Below are positions 52,271 to 61,553 of a stretch of 64,000 nt of DNA, in pieces (the first letter of the stretch is position 1; each line of letters starts with the position of its first letter). The position numbers and the translations under genes were made by a program. Location: the NCBI GenBank assembly GCA_036526135.1, contig DATCZA010000057.1, positions 1 through 64,000 on the forward strand. The letters are read 5' to 3'. The notes beneath the pieces were generated by a model. That model was not told the origin of the DNA and did no database searches. It saw only the letters and a program-made list of their open reading frames with translations. Origin of the DNA: UBA2965 sp036526135 (lineage in GTDB: Bacteria > Pseudomonadota > Gammaproteobacteria > Pseudomonadales > Azotimanducaceae).

Positions 52271-52715
52271 AGTGCAGATCGCATCCGTCCAGGCGGGGCT
52301 TCCGTCCGTCGCGCGCATCGAGGGCTGGGCGTCCGCCGCGCTGGACGAGCTCGGGGACGAAGGCGAGCCGCCGGAGCTGTGTATCCGGGTCGTCGACGGA
52401 GAGGAGTCGCGGGAGCTCAATGCCCGTTTCCGCGGTCATGACAAACCAACCAATGTGCTGAGCTTTCCGGCCGACGTCGATCTGCCGGAAGCCAAGCTGC
52501 TCGGAGACGTCGTCATCTGCGCGCCCGTGGTAGGCGTCGAGGCGGCCGAACAGGGCAAGTCGCCGGAGGATCACTTCGCGCACATGGTCGTGCACGGGGT
52601 GCTTCATCTGAGCGGCTACGATCATGAGCAGGCGGGGGAAGCGGAGCTCATGGAAGCGATCGAAAGACGAATACTGGAGCGGGTCGGCATAGCCGACCCC
52701 TACGCCGAGCGATGA
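52236..52715 (+). CDS. ybeY: Endoribonuclease YbeY
   Basis: 159 residues. The zinc motif is HMVVHGVLHLSGYDH near 116-130, preceded by RGHDKPTNVLSFPADV, as in all YbeY proteins. It processes rRNA 3' ends. ATG 52236 is backed by AGGAG four bases before and gives the usual length; ATG 52260 is a second option with no good ribosome-binding site. It overlaps ybeZ by 35 bases and ybeX by four. Confidence 0.93.
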   Translation: MQARTATVMPVEVQIASVQAGLPSVARIEGWASAALDELGDEGEPPELCIRVVDGEESRELNARFRGHDKPTNVLSFPADVDLPEAKLLGDVVICAPVVGVEAAEQGKSPEDHFAHMVVHGVLHLSGYDHEQAGEAELMEAIERRILERVGIADPYAER

Positions 52716-53557
52716 GCGAGGTCGGAGGATCGGAGCAGCAGCGGCGTTCCTTGCTGGACTGGCTCGCAGACCTTTTCAACGACGAGCCCACGGACCGTTC
52801 CGAGCTGATGGAGACGCTGCGCGATGCTGCCGACCGGCAGATCATGGATAGCGAGGCGCTCAACATCATTTTCGGGGCCCTGCAGGTGTCGGACATGCAG
52901 GCGCGGGACATCATGATTCCGCGGACCCAGCTCGTGTATCTGGAGGACTCCAAGGCCCCCGAGGAGCTGCTCGCCACCATCATCGAGTCTCAGCATTCGC
53001 GCTTTCCGGTTGTCGGCGATGATCTGGACGACGTCAAAGGCATTCTGCACGCCAAGGATCTGCTGCCGCTGGCGCTCTCCAGCGGCTCGGGCAGCAATGG
53101 CTTCGACATCAAGGACTGCATCCGGCCGGCAACGATCGTTCCGGAAAGCAAGCGGTTGAACGTCCTGCTGCAGGAGTTCAGAAGCACCCGCAACCATATG
53201 GCGGTCGTGGTGGACGAGTACGGTCACGTCTCCGGCGTGGTGACCATCGAGGACGTGCTGGAGCAGATCGTGGGCGAGATCGAGGACGAGCACGACGTCA
53301 TCGACGACAGCTTCGTCAAGCAGCTCGATTCCCGAACGTTCAACGTGAAGGCAACGACTACCATCGAGGATTTCAACGAGCACTTCGACCTCGAGCTCGA
53401 CGACGACGAGTTCGACACCATTGGCGGCCTCGTGCTCAAGGCGTTCGGCCACCTGCCCGATCGCGGAGAGTCGGTGCGGATCGGAGATCTCGACTTCAAA
53501 GTGCTCAATGCCGATTCGCGAAGAGTCAGGCTGCTGCAGGTCAAGCTGCGCAAATGA
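52712..53557 (+). CDS. ybeX: CorC/YbeX CBS-domain protein
   Basis: 281 residues. An N-terminal helical part, two CBS domains (about 68-185: DIMIPRTQLVYLEDSKAPEELLATI and MAVVVDEYGHVSGVVTIEDVLEQIVGEIEDEHD) and a CorC/HlyC transporter-associated domain (about 205-281). It is associated with Mg/Co efflux and, with YbeY and YbeZ, with ribosome metabolism. ATGA overlaps at both ends couple it to ybeY and lnt. Confidence 0.93.
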   Translation: MSEVGGSEQQRRSLLDWLADLFNDEPTDRSELMETLRDAADRQIMDSEALNIIFGALQVSDMQARDIMIPRTQLVYLEDSKAPEELLATIIESQHSRFPVVGDDLDDVKGILHAKDLLPLALSSGSGSNGFDIKDCIRPATIVPESKRLNVLLQEFRSTRNHMAVVVDEYGHVSGVVTIEDVLEQIVGEIEDEHDVIDDSFVKQLDSRTFNVKATTTIEDFNEHFDLELDDDEFDTIGGLVLKAFGHLPDRGESVRIGDLDFKVLNADSRRVRLLQVKLRK

Positions 53558-55035
53558 AGCCCCTCCTCGCGCTCGCCTGCGGCGCGCTGGTCCCTCTCTC
53601 TCTTGCACCCTTCGGCTGGTGGCCGCTTGGGCTCGTCGCCGTAGGTGGCTGGTTTGCTTTGCTGCAGTCGAGTGATCGGGGCGGGCTGCTTCTGGGCTGG
53701 CTGTTTGGTTTAGGCAAGTACGCGGCCGGCGTATCCTGGATCTACGTCAGCATCAACGTTTACGGCAACGCGCCGCCGCCGCTGGCCGCCTTCCTCGTCG
53801 CTCTGTTTGCCGGTGGGCTCGCGCTGTTCCCCATGGTAAATGCCTGGGTGTTCCAGCGCCTGCGGACCAAGGGCGCGCCGCTCGTCAACGCCTGGCTGTT
53901 CGCCTGCCTGTTCGTGGCGTTCGAGTGGCTGCTCACCTGGTTTCTGACCGGCTTCCCCTGGCTCTATCCCGCCTATGGTCACGTCGAGACGGTCCTCGGC
54001 GGGTTGGCCCCCGCGGGCGGGGTGATGCTGGTGAGCCTCGGGCTTGCCGGGTCGGCCTGCTCCGTCGCCGCGGCCCATCAGTGCGCGCGACGGCTGCCCG
54101 TGCTCACGGCGGCTCTGGCGCCCTGGGTTGTCGGTGCCGTTCTGGGCGCGGTTTCCTGGGTCGAGCCCGGGGCCGTTCGCACCGTAGCGCTCGTGCAGGG
54201 CAACGTGGATCAGGCCGTGAAGTGGCTGCCCGAGAACCGGCGGCCCATCATCGATCGCTACCGGGGGCTGTCGGAGGACCATTGGGGCGTGGACGTCATG
54301 GTCTGGCCGGAAGCCGCCATCACGGTGATGGCCCATGACGCCGGGGAGGTTCTGGGTGATCTGGAGCGCGAGGGCGAGCGGTCGGGCACCGCTGTCGTGC
54401 TGGGGCTGCCGGCGGTGGAGCGGCTTGCCGACGATCGGATCGTCCTGCGCAACACGGCCATTGCCTTAGGGGATGGATCGGGGCGTTACGTCAAGCGGCG
54501 GCTCGTTCCCTTCGGCGAGTACGTCCCGTTGGAGGGGTGGCTGCGGGGGCTCATCGAGTTCTTCGATCTGCCCATGTCGCGCGCTGCGCCCGGCGATTGG
54601 CGACAGCCTCTGCTCAGGGTCGGTCAGGAGCAGGCGGCGCTGGCCATCTGCTACGAGATCGTCTATCCGGATCTGGTCAGGGCCCAGGCCGTCGGGGCAG
54701 ACGTGCTGGTCACCATTTCCAACGATACCTGGTTCGGTGCCAGCATCGGCCCGCTGCAGCATCTGCAGATGGCGAGGATGCGCGCTCTGGAAAACGGCCG
54801 CTGGCTGCTTCGGGGAACCAACAACGGGGTGACCGCCATCGTCGACCACCGGGGCAGATTGGTTGCGCGGCTGCCTCAGTTCGAGGCCGGCGTGCTGCGG
54901 GGCGAGTACCGACTCGTGGCAGGCCGAACGCCCTACAACCGTCATGGTGATGGGCCGGTTCTGGTGCTGGTTGCCTTCGGTCTCGGCGTCGCCTTCTGGC
55001 GCAGGCTCGGCGCGGCGCGTGGCGCCGACGGGTAG
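53554..55035 (+). CDS. lnt: Apolipoprotein N-acyltransferase
   Basis: 493 residues: about six to seven membrane helices to residue 210, then the nitrilase-type domain. The triad is E253 (VWPEAAI), K314 (YVKRRLVPFGEY) and C366 (ICYEIVYPDL). It adds the third acyl chain to lipoproteins at the inner membrane, which the lptE and FG-GAP lipoproteins of this window would need. The next gene is lptE after six bases; leuS, which usually stands here, is absent. Confidence 0.95.
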   Translation: MKPLLALACGALVPLSLAPFGWWPLGLVAVGGWFALLQSSDRGGLLLGWLFGLGKYAAGVSWIYVSINVYGNAPPPLAAFLVALFAGGLALFPMVNAWVFQRLRTKGAPLVNAWLFACLFVAFEWLLTWFLTGFPWLYPAYGHVETVLGGLAPAGGVMLVSLGLAGSACSVAAAHQCARRLPVLTAALAPWVVGAVLGAVSWVEPGAVRTVALVQGNVDQAVKWLPENRRPIIDRYRGLSEDHWGVDVMVWPEAAITVMAHDAGEVLGDLEREGERSGTAVVLGLPAVERLADDRIVLRNTAIALGDGSGRYVKRRLVPFGEYVPLEGWLRGLIEFFDLPMSRAAPGDWRQPLLRVGQEQAALAICYEIVYPDLVRAQAVGADVLVTISNDTWFGASIGPLQHLQMARMRALENGRWLLRGTNNGVTAIVDHRGRLVARLPQFEAGVLRGEYRLVAGRTPYNRHGDGPVLVLVAFGLGVAFWRRLGAARGADG

Positions 55036-55041
55036 TGTAGT

Positions 55042-55581
55042 ATGCGGCGCGTGCGCACCCGTCTACGCTACACCTGGCTGATCCCGCCTCTGTTCCTCCT
55101 CATCGGGGGCTGCGGCTTTCAGCTGCGCACATGGGATCTCGGCACCAGCGTGGAGAGCTTCTACGTCAGGGACGCCAGCAACAATCCGCTGGCATCGCCG
55201 CTTCGGCGGGCCCTTCGTCAGGCCGGCGTCGACGAGGCGGGCAACGCTTCGGATGCCCAGGTGGTGGTGCTGCTGCTGAACGCCCAGCGGGGACGGCGCA
55301 GCGTGTCGGTCACCGGTCAGGCTCGGGCGGCCGAGTACGAAATTTCGCTCGGCGTTCAGTACGGGGTGCTCGACGGGCAGGGACAGGAGCTCATCGCGCC
55401 GCGCTGGGTCCGCGGGACCCGCGTGTTCCGGGTAGACCGGGACAACATCGTCGGCACCAGCGAGGAGCAGGCGCTGCTCGAGCGGGAAATCCAGAACGAT
55501 CTCATCCAGCAGATCGTCAGGGCGCTCAACACGGTTTCCGGCCCGGCCGGCCCGGCGGGTCAGACGGCCAATGCCGCTTAG
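55042..55581 (+). CDS. lptE: LPS-assembly lipoprotein LptE
   Basis: 179 residues. Lipobox LIGGC with Cys24, then GFQLR as in LptE, and the DAQVVVLLLNAQRGRRSVSVTGQARAAEYEI and DNIVGTSEEQALLEREIQNDLIQQIVRAL stretches. LptE plugs the LptD barrel that inserts LPS in the outer membrane. It overlaps holA by 11 bases, the order found throughout the gammaproteobacteria. Confidence 0.92.
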   Translation: MRRVRTRLRYTWLIPPLFLLIGGCGFQLRTWDLGTSVESFYVRDASNNPLASPLRRALRQAGVDEAGNASDAQVVVLLLNAQRGRRSVSVTGQARAAEYEISLGVQYGVLDGQGQELIAPRWVRGTRVFRVDRDNIVGTSEEQALLEREIQNDLIQQIVRALNTVSGPAGPAGQTANAA

Positions 55582-56575
55582 GCTGTCGGACCTGCAAAGC
55601 CGTTTGGCCGCCGGCCTTGCGCCCGTGTACTTCATCTCCGGTGACGAGACCCTGCTGGTTCAGGAAGCCTGTGACGCGATCCTGGGCAAGGCGCACTCGG
55701 AGGGGTTCACGGAACGGTCCGTGTTCCATGTCGAGAAGGGATTCCGCTGGAACGACATTCTTCAGGACGCTGCGAGCCTGTCGCTGTTTGCCGAGCGGCG
55801 GATCATCGACGTCCGGGTGCCCGGCAACACGTTCGACCGGGAAGCCTCGGAGGTTCTGCGTACCTACTCGGCAGAGCCCTCGCCGGACACCCTTCTGCTC
55901 ATCCGCTCGGCGCGGCTCGAGCCGCGACAACGATCGTCGGCCTGGTTCAAAGCCCTGGATGCGGCCGGCGCGGTGGTCCTCGTGTGGCCGGTGGGCATTG
56001 CCGAGCTGCCGCGCTGGCTGGCCGGGCGGCTGCGCGCAGCCGGGCTGTCGCTGACGCCGGACGCCCAGAGCTACCTGGCGCAGCAGGTGGAGGGCAATCT
56101 GCTCGCTGCGGTTCAGGAGGTGGAGAAGCTCAGGCTTGCCGATCTGCCCCAGCCCATCGGCAGCGAGGAACTGATGAGGCAGATGGAAGACTCTGCCCAC
56201 TACGACTCCTTCGAGCTCATCGATGCGGTTTTCGCGGGCGATGGGGCAAGGGTGAGCCGCATACTGGCCAATCTCCGGCAGGAGGGCGTTTCCCTCTACG
56301 CCGTTCTGGCTGCACTGACTGGTCAGCTCCGGCGTCTGCCCGGCGGGCGGATGGCGCCCCAGCGCCAGCGCCTGGTCGACGGCTTCATGCGTCGCATGAG
56401 GTCCCCGCGCAACCTCGACAGGGCCCTGGCCCAGTGCGCGCTCGTGGACGCTCAGGGTAAGGGCCAGCTGCTCGGGGATGCCTGGCTTTCTCTGGAGAAC
56501 GTCTGTCTGCGGCTGGCGGGACAGCGCGGCCTGCCGTCTCTCGAGGAGGAGCTGCCTTCGCTGCGCAGAGCCTGA
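55571..56575 (+). CDS. holA: DNA polymerase III subunit delta
   Basis: 334 residues. LAPVYFISGDETLLVQEACDAI at the start and DTLLLIRSARLEPRQRSSAWFKAL, QQVEGNLLAAVQEVEKL and SRILANLRQEGVSLYAVLAALTGQLRRL further on are the usual HolA segments. It is part of the clamp loader that opens the beta clamp. The block ends here; nadD, which often follows, is not present. Confidence 0.94.
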   Translation: MPLRLSDLQSRLAAGLAPVYFISGDETLLVQEACDAILGKAHSEGFTERSVFHVEKGFRWNDILQDAASLSLFAERRIIDVRVPGNTFDREASEVLRTYSAEPSPDTLLLIRSARLEPRQRSSAWFKALDAAGAVVLVWPVGIAELPRWLAGRLRAAGLSLTPDAQSYLAQQVEGNLLAAVQEVEKLRLADLPQPIGSEELMRQMEDSAHYDSFELIDAVFAGDGARVSRILANLRQEGVSLYAVLAALTGQLRRLPGGRMAPQRQRLVDGFMRRMRSPRNLDRALAQCALVDAQGKGQLLGDAWLSLENVCLRLAGQRGLPSLEEELPSLRRA

Positions 56576-56613
56576 TCGTGCCCGGCGCCAAGCGGGCGAT
56601 CAGCAGGCCCGGC

Positions 56614-57807
56614 TCACACCCCGCCCCAGTCCCGCGCCTCGGCGGTCTGGGTCATGAAGTTGGCCACCCAGCGGTGGTAGTTCTGCACCGCGGGCTCGTT
56701 GCGGCCGAAGATGAAGGCGGCGCGCGCAGGGGCACGAAGCCCGGCCTGAATGGTCTGGCCGATGGCGTAGTCCTCGTCGCGGACCGCCTGGAGCACCATG
56801 TCGGAGAAATTGCGGGCAGCGGCCTCGGCGGCGTCCGTTGCCGGTTTCTCCGCCACCAGGATGCTCTGCCGGGTGACGGTGCCGAACGGGTCCTCTCCCG
56901 GGAAGATCTGGCTGACCAGGCAGTGGTCGCCGAGGATTCCTGAGACAGACAGGTTGGGAAACCCGGAGTGGATCAGGCGAATGTGCTCGAGCGGAGCCCA
57001 CTCGGACTCCGGCGTTTCCGCCAGCGTCCCCAGCGTGCGGCGCCCCAGGGTGAGCCGCTGGTGGGGGCCGTAGGTATCCAACACCAGCAGGTTTCCCACG
57101 GTGTGTTGCCCCACGGTGGCACCGTGCAGCGGGTTGTGATGATAGATCTCCAGGTAGCCGTCCATGGCGACTTTCCAGCCCGGGCCTTTGAGATCCCGCT
57201 GCTCGTACAGATACCAATCCGTGAGATGCAGCGAACCCAGCTGCTCGGCAAACCCGCCGAGCCAGGCGTCCGCGTCGAACTGCTCGCCCGGGGTGAGTAT
57301 CACCCAGATGACGCCGGCCCGCTCGGCGCAGGCAAGCTCCGTGAGCGCGTAAGCCTCGGGGTCCAGGTCGCCGAAGGTCTCCGCCGCGTACCGGCCCGAC
57401 AGTCGGCCCTCGAAGTCGAAAGTCCAGGCGTGGTAGGGACAGCTGATGACCCTGCGCTCTCCGGCACCTTCCGGGCACAGCCGTGCCCCCCGGTGAGTGC
57501 AGACGTTGACAAAAGCACGAACGGTGTCGTCTTCCCCGCGGATGAGCAGGACGGGTACGTTCATGACCGTCATGGCCCGGTAGCAGCCGGGCTCGGGCAG
57601 CTCGAGGCTCAATGCCAGCGCCAGCGGGAGATGCATGAAGATGCGGTCCCGCTCTGCCTGGTAGCGCGACTGCCCCACATAGGCCTCCACCGGCATCTCG
57701 AGGGTGGATGCCGCCTGGTCGGTCGTCTTGTTCACGAAGTGCTCGAGCGCGCGGCGCGCCAGCGACATCATCTCTTCATCGTGGGTCAAGACTTCAAGCT
57801 CCGCCAT
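56614..57807 (-). CDS. Rieske non-heme iron ring-hydroxylating oxygenase alpha subunit
   Basis: 397 residues. Rieske cluster ligands are C103/H105 (CTHRG) and C123/H126 (CPYH). The mononuclear iron ligands lie in MDGYLEIYHHNPLHG (about 210-224). Substrate is unknown: length and sequence suit the large group of alpha subunits acting on aromatics, quaternary amines or sterols. It overlaps the SnoaL-like gene by 14 bases. The reductase could be the flavoprotein at 43249, but that is inference. Confidence 0.88.
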   Translation of the reverse strand: MAELEVLTHDEEMMSLARRALEHFVNKTTDQAASTLEMPVEAYVGQSRYQAERDRIFMHLPLALALSLELPEPGCYRAMTVMNVPVLLIRGEDDTVRAFVNVCTHRGARLCPEGAGERRVISCPYHAWTFDFEGRLSGRYAAETFGDLDPEAYALTELACAERAGVIWVILTPGEQFDADAWLGGFAEQLGSLHLTDWYLYEQRDLKGPGWKVAMDGYLEIYHHNPLHGATVGQHTVGNLLVLDTYGPHQRLTLGRRTLGTLAETPESEWAPLEHIRLIHSGFPNLSVSGILGDHCLVSQIFPGEDPFGTVTRQSILVAEKPATDAAEAAARNFSDMVLQAVRDEDYAIGQTIQAGLRAPARAAFIFGRNEPAVQNYHRWVANFMTQTAEARDWGGV

Positions 57808-58357
57808 GACTCGCCTCGAACGCCTGCCATGCCTCCAGCGCCTCGGGGTAGTCGGCGGCGTGTCGCTCGGTGCCCATGACCACGCGGTCGGGGCGCGTCA
57901 GGCTGGCCCCGTACTCGGAAACGGGCACGTAGTACAGAAAGCTGATCTCGCGGCTGGCGAAACGCCAGATGCCGGCTTCTCTGCGATAGCTGTCGTGATA
58001 GCGCATGGCCGCAATGCTCATCACGCCGCTGGGCGTGGTCTCCGCGTGGCTGTGCACCACGCCGGTGGCGCGGTCGGGGTCGCTCGGATCGATGTTGACG
58101 GTCACGTCGTGGGTCCAGTGGTAACCCGGGCCCCGGATACCGAGAATCCGAACGAACATGTCGTGGATGGCGTTCCGGCCCGTGGCGATCATGGCGCCGT
58201 TCGGTGAGGCGAACACGGCATCCTCGGTGAACAGATCGTCCAGCGCCGGCATGTCGTGGTGGTCGCAGGCAACGGCGTAGGCCGACACCAGCTCGCGGAT
58301 GGCTTCTCTGGACTCCAGACGGTCCACTCGTGTGCGCAATTCGTCCAGCTCGCTCAA
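57794..58357 (-). CDS. SnoaL-like (NTF2-fold) protein
   Basis: 187 residues from TTG 58357, with GGGAGG five bases before. An N-terminal coiled helix (ELDELRTRVDRLESREAIRELV) leads into SAYAVACDHHDMPALDDLFTEDAVFASPNG and TGRNAIHDMFVRIL, a standard SnoaL_4 domain; HWTHDVTVNIDPSD follows. NTF2-fold proteins may be isomerases, hydratases or the small beta subunits of ring-hydroxylating oxygenases. The overlap with the Rieske gene favours a joint role. Confidence 0.78.
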   Translation of the reverse strand: MSELDELRTRVDRLESREAIRELVSAYAVACDHHDMPALDDLFTEDAVFASPNGAMIATGRNAIHDMFVRILGIRGPGYHWTHDVTVNIDPSDPDRATGVVHSHAETTPSGVMSIAAMRYHDSYRREAGIWRFASREISFLYYVPVSEYGASLTRPDRVVMGTERHAADYPEALEAWQAFEASHGGA

Positions 58358-58665
58358 GATCGCCTCCCCAGCTCTTCATCGCTTGATTCAACTGAATATA
58401 GAGGGCGCTCACCACGCGATCAACAAGGCCCGCAGCCGGCCCGCGCCCAATCGGCTGGAGAGGGCCTGCAGACGGCGGAAATCGGGCGTTCGAGCGGGCT
58501 TGAGCCGGTCTGCCGCCCGGGCGTCCTCGCGGATTTGACCAACTCTTTGCCCAGGTGGTGCGAAAACGCCGGCCTGGCGGGCAGCGAGATTAATCGCCCG
58601 CATCTGCTGCTCTTTTACCGGTGGTTCCTTACAATAAACGGCTCGCCCGCAGTTGAGGAATTGCA
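58358..58665. other. Divergent intergenic region, no gene seen
   Basis: 308 bases between the SnoaL-like gene and cobS. It must hold both promoters. I see no coding frame worth keeping and no cobalamin riboswitch-like element; the part near 58385-58400 and 58625-58640 is AT-richer, as expected for promoters. Confidence 0.5.
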
Positions 58666-59667
58666 GTGACGGTAAACCAATCCGGCCTGTCCGCGGACAT
58701 GGCTCCGGACACGACGGTTAGTGCCCGGGAACAGTTCGGCGTCGAGCACGACTTCCAGGTGCCGGCGTTCAGCAAGCGATCGGACTACGTGCCGGAGGTG
58801 GACGTGGATTACCGTTTCGATCCGGACACCACGCTTGCGATCCTCGCTGGTTTCGCCCACAACCGCCGGGTGATGATTGCCGGCTACCACGGCACGGGTA
58901 AGTCCACCCACATCGAGCAGGTGGCCGCGCGGCTGAACTGGCCGTGCATCCGCGTGAACCTCGACAGCCACATCAGCCGGATCGACCTGATCGGCAAGGA
59001 CGCCATCGTGCTGGAGGAGGGCAAGCAGGTCACCGAGTTCCGCGAAGGCATCCTGCCCTGGGCGATCCAGCATCCGGTGGCGCTGGTGTTCGACGAGTAC
59101 GACGCGGGCCGCCCCGACGTGATGTTCGTCATTCAGCGGGTGCTGGAGGTCGAAGGCAAGCTCACCCTCCTCGACCAGAACAAGGTCATCACGCCCCATC
59201 CGTTCTTCCGTCTCTTCTCCACCACCAACACCATCGGTCTTGGCGACACCACCGGGCTGTACCACGGCACCCAGCAGATCAACCAGGCCCAGATGGACCG
59301 CTGGAGCATCGTGACCAACCTCAACTACCTCGAGCACGATGCGGAGGTGGATATCGTGCTGGGCAAGGCCAAGCACTACGCGGAGACCGAGGACGGCGCG
59401 CGCACGATCTCAAACATGGTGGCGGTGGCCGATCTCACCCGCAAAGGCTTCGTCAACGGCGACGTCTCCATCGTGATGTCCCCGCGGACGGTGATCACCT
59501 GGGCGGAGAATGCGGAGATCTTCGGAGACATCGGTTACGCCTTCCGCGTGACGTTCCTGAACAAGTGCGACGAGCTCGAGCAGCCCATCGTGGCCGAGTA
59601 CTACCAGCGCTGCATGGGCGAGGATCTGGGTTACGCCACGGCGGGAATTGCGCTCAAGTCGGCTTGA
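58666..59667 (+). CDS. cobS: Cobaltochelatase CobS-like AAA+ ATPase
   Basis: 333 residues. Walker A GYHGTGKST at 73-81, HISRIDLIGKDAI, Walker B LVFDEYDAGRPDV, sensor FRLFSTTNTIGLGDTTGLYHGT and QMDRWSI are the CobS pattern. CobS and CobT drive cobalt insertion by CobN in the aerobic cobalamin pathway. CobN is not in this window. GTG start 58666 with GAGGAA nine bases upstream. cobT follows after 16 bases. Confidence 0.92.
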   Translation: MTVNQSGLSADMAPDTTVSAREQFGVEHDFQVPAFSKRSDYVPEVDVDYRFDPDTTLAILAGFAHNRRVMIAGYHGTGKSTHIEQVAARLNWPCIRVNLDSHISRIDLIGKDAIVLEEGKQVTEFREGILPWAIQHPVALVFDEYDAGRPDVMFVIQRVLEVEGKLTLLDQNKVITPHPFFRLFSTTNTIGLGDTTGLYHGTQQINQAQMDRWSIVTNLNYLEHDAEVDIVLGKAKHYAETEDGARTISNMVAVADLTRKGFVNGDVSIVMSPRTVITWAENAEIFGDIGYAFRVTFLNKCDELEQPIVAEYYQRCMGEDLGYATAGIALKSA

Positions 59668-59683
59668 GTCCTGACAAGCGCCG

Positions 59684-61495
59684 ATGTCTGAGGAAGAACA
59701 CCCGCTAGAGCCGTTCAAGCGGGCCACCACAGCCACCATCCGGGCCATCGCGGAGAACGACGAGCTGGAGGTCACCTTCGGCCAGGGGCCGCCCACCGTG
59801 CGCGGCAACCGGATCCGGGTGCCCCTTCCGGCGGTGGGGTCCGCACCGCAGGAGGTGGACGCCATCCGCGGCATGGGTGACGAGTTCGCCCTGCGCATCC
59901 GCTATCACGACGATGACGTGCATCGCAGCCGCGCGCCGCGATCGGGCCCGGCCCAGGAAATGTTCCAGTGGATCGAGGATGCCCGCATCGCCTCCATCGG
60001 CTCCCTGCGTATGGAGGGTGTCGCCCAGAACCTGGATGCAAGCCTGGAAGTGCAGTGCCAGCAGGCGGCCTTCGACACCATCACCGCTGAGGCTGACGCC
60101 CCCTTGAGCGTCGCCGTCGGGCTCATCGTCCGCCAGCACCTCACGGGCCGCGACCTGCCGCCGTCGGCCGAGAACGTGGTCCGTTTCTGGCGCGCCTACG
60201 TCGAGGAGAACGCGGGCGACGACATCGACGCCCTGCGCGATTGCCTGCTCGACCAGGCGGAGTTTGCCGAGCGCTGTCGGGCCATCATCGCCGACCTCGG
60301 CCTGGGTGCCGAGCTCGACGAGCCGCCGGAACTCGACGAGAGCCAGGACGATACCGACGCCATGGACGAGGACCAGGACGCGGATTCGGACATCAGTCCG
60401 GACGACGTGGTTCTCGACGATGACTCCATGATGGACGAGTCCGCCGAGGGCGACGCCACCATGATGGAGATGGACGCCGACATGGACATGGACGAGCTCG
60501 GCGCGGAGATGGAGCCGGACGAAGCGCCCACGCAGATGCCCGACGAGAGCGGTCGGATCCGCATGGACTTCAACTACGAGGCCTACACCCAGGAGTTCGA
60601 CGAGACCGTCCGCGCCGAGGAGCTGTGCGACGCCGACGAGATGATCCGGCTCCGCGCGCTGCTCGACCAGCAGCTCGTCCCCCTGCAGCATGCCACCTCC
60701 AAGCTCGCCAACCGGCTGCAGCGCAAGCTCATGGCCAAGCAGAGCCGGACCTGGGAGTTCGATCTGGACGAGGGGATGCTGGACGCCTCGCGGCTATCCC
60801 AGGTGATCATCGATCCCATGAACCCGCTGGCCTACAAGCAGGAAAAGGAGATGCAGTTTCGCGACACGGTTGTCACGATGCTCATCGACAGCTCCGGATC
60901 CATGCGCGGACGGTCCATCACCATCGCCGCCATGTGCGCGGACATTCTGGGCCGCACCCTCGAGCGCTGCTCCGTGCGGGTGGAGGTGCTCGGTTTCACC
61001 ACGCGAGCCTGGCGGGGCGGCCAGTCCCGGGAGAAGTGGATCGCCTCGGGCAAGCCGTCGAACCCGGGGCGCCTGAACGATCTCCGCCACATCATCTACA
61101 AGGCGGCCGACGACCCCTGGCAGCGCACGCGCCGCAATCTCGGCCTCATGATGCGCGAGGAGCTGTTGAAGGAGAACATCGACGGCGAGGCGCTCATCTG
61201 GGCCCACAATCGCCTGGTGGTGCGTCACGAGGAGCGCAAGGTGCTCATGGTCATCTCCGACGGCCTGCCGGTGGACAACTCCACGCTGCTGGTGAACCCG
61301 AGCAACTACCTAGAGCAGCACCTGAAGTACGCCATCGACCAGATCGAGAACTACTCGTCGGTGGAGCTCATCGCCATCGGCATCGGGCATGACGTGACTC
61401 ACCATTACCAGCGCGCGGTCACCATCACGGATGCGGAGCAGCTCGGCGGTGCCATGACCGAGCAGCTGGCGGAGCTCTTCGAGGCCAAGCGCTGA
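59684..61495 (+). CDS. cobT: Cobaltochelatase CobT-like VWA protein
   Basis: 603 residues. The N-terminal half is the CobT domain, a highly acidic segment (about 205-295, rich in Asp/Glu/Met) lies in the middle, and a von Willebrand A domain follows with the MIDAS motif DSSGSM at 402-407 and KVLMVISDGLPVDNSTL later. The CobT VWA domain is expected to activate the chelatase complex with CobS. It ends 58 bases before the convergent leuS end. Confidence 0.92.
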   Translation: MSEEEHPLEPFKRATTATIRAIAENDELEVTFGQGPPTVRGNRIRVPLPAVGSAPQEVDAIRGMGDEFALRIRYHDDDVHRSRAPRSGPAQEMFQWIEDARIASIGSLRMEGVAQNLDASLEVQCQQAAFDTITAEADAPLSVAVGLIVRQHLTGRDLPPSAENVVRFWRAYVEENAGDDIDALRDCLLDQAEFAERCRAIIADLGLGAELDEPPELDESQDDTDAMDEDQDADSDISPDDVVLDDDSMMDESAEGDATMMEMDADMDMDELGAEMEPDEAPTQMPDESGRIRMDFNYEAYTQEFDETVRAEELCDADEMIRLRALLDQQLVPLQHATSKLANRLQRKLMAKQSRTWEFDLDEGMLDASRLSQVIIDPMNPLAYKQEKEMQFRDTVVTMLIDSSGSMRGRSITIAAMCADILGRTLERCSVRVEVLGFTTRAWRGGQSREKWIASGKPSNPGRLNDLRHIIYKAADDPWQRTRRNLGLMMREELLKENIDGEALIWAHNRLVVRHEERKVLMVISDGLPVDNSTLLVNPSNYLEQHLKYAIDQIENYSSVELIAIGIGHDVTHHYQRAVTITDAEQLGGAMTEQLAELFEAKR

Positions 61496-61553
61496 CGGGC
61501 CGGGCCCTGGGAAGCCGACTTCAAACGGGAGCCTGCGGTCCCCGACACGACGA

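Noticed and set aside
58358..58665. Cobalamin riboswitch before cobS
   Set aside because: No recognisable B12-box or the long paired leader expected of one is seen.
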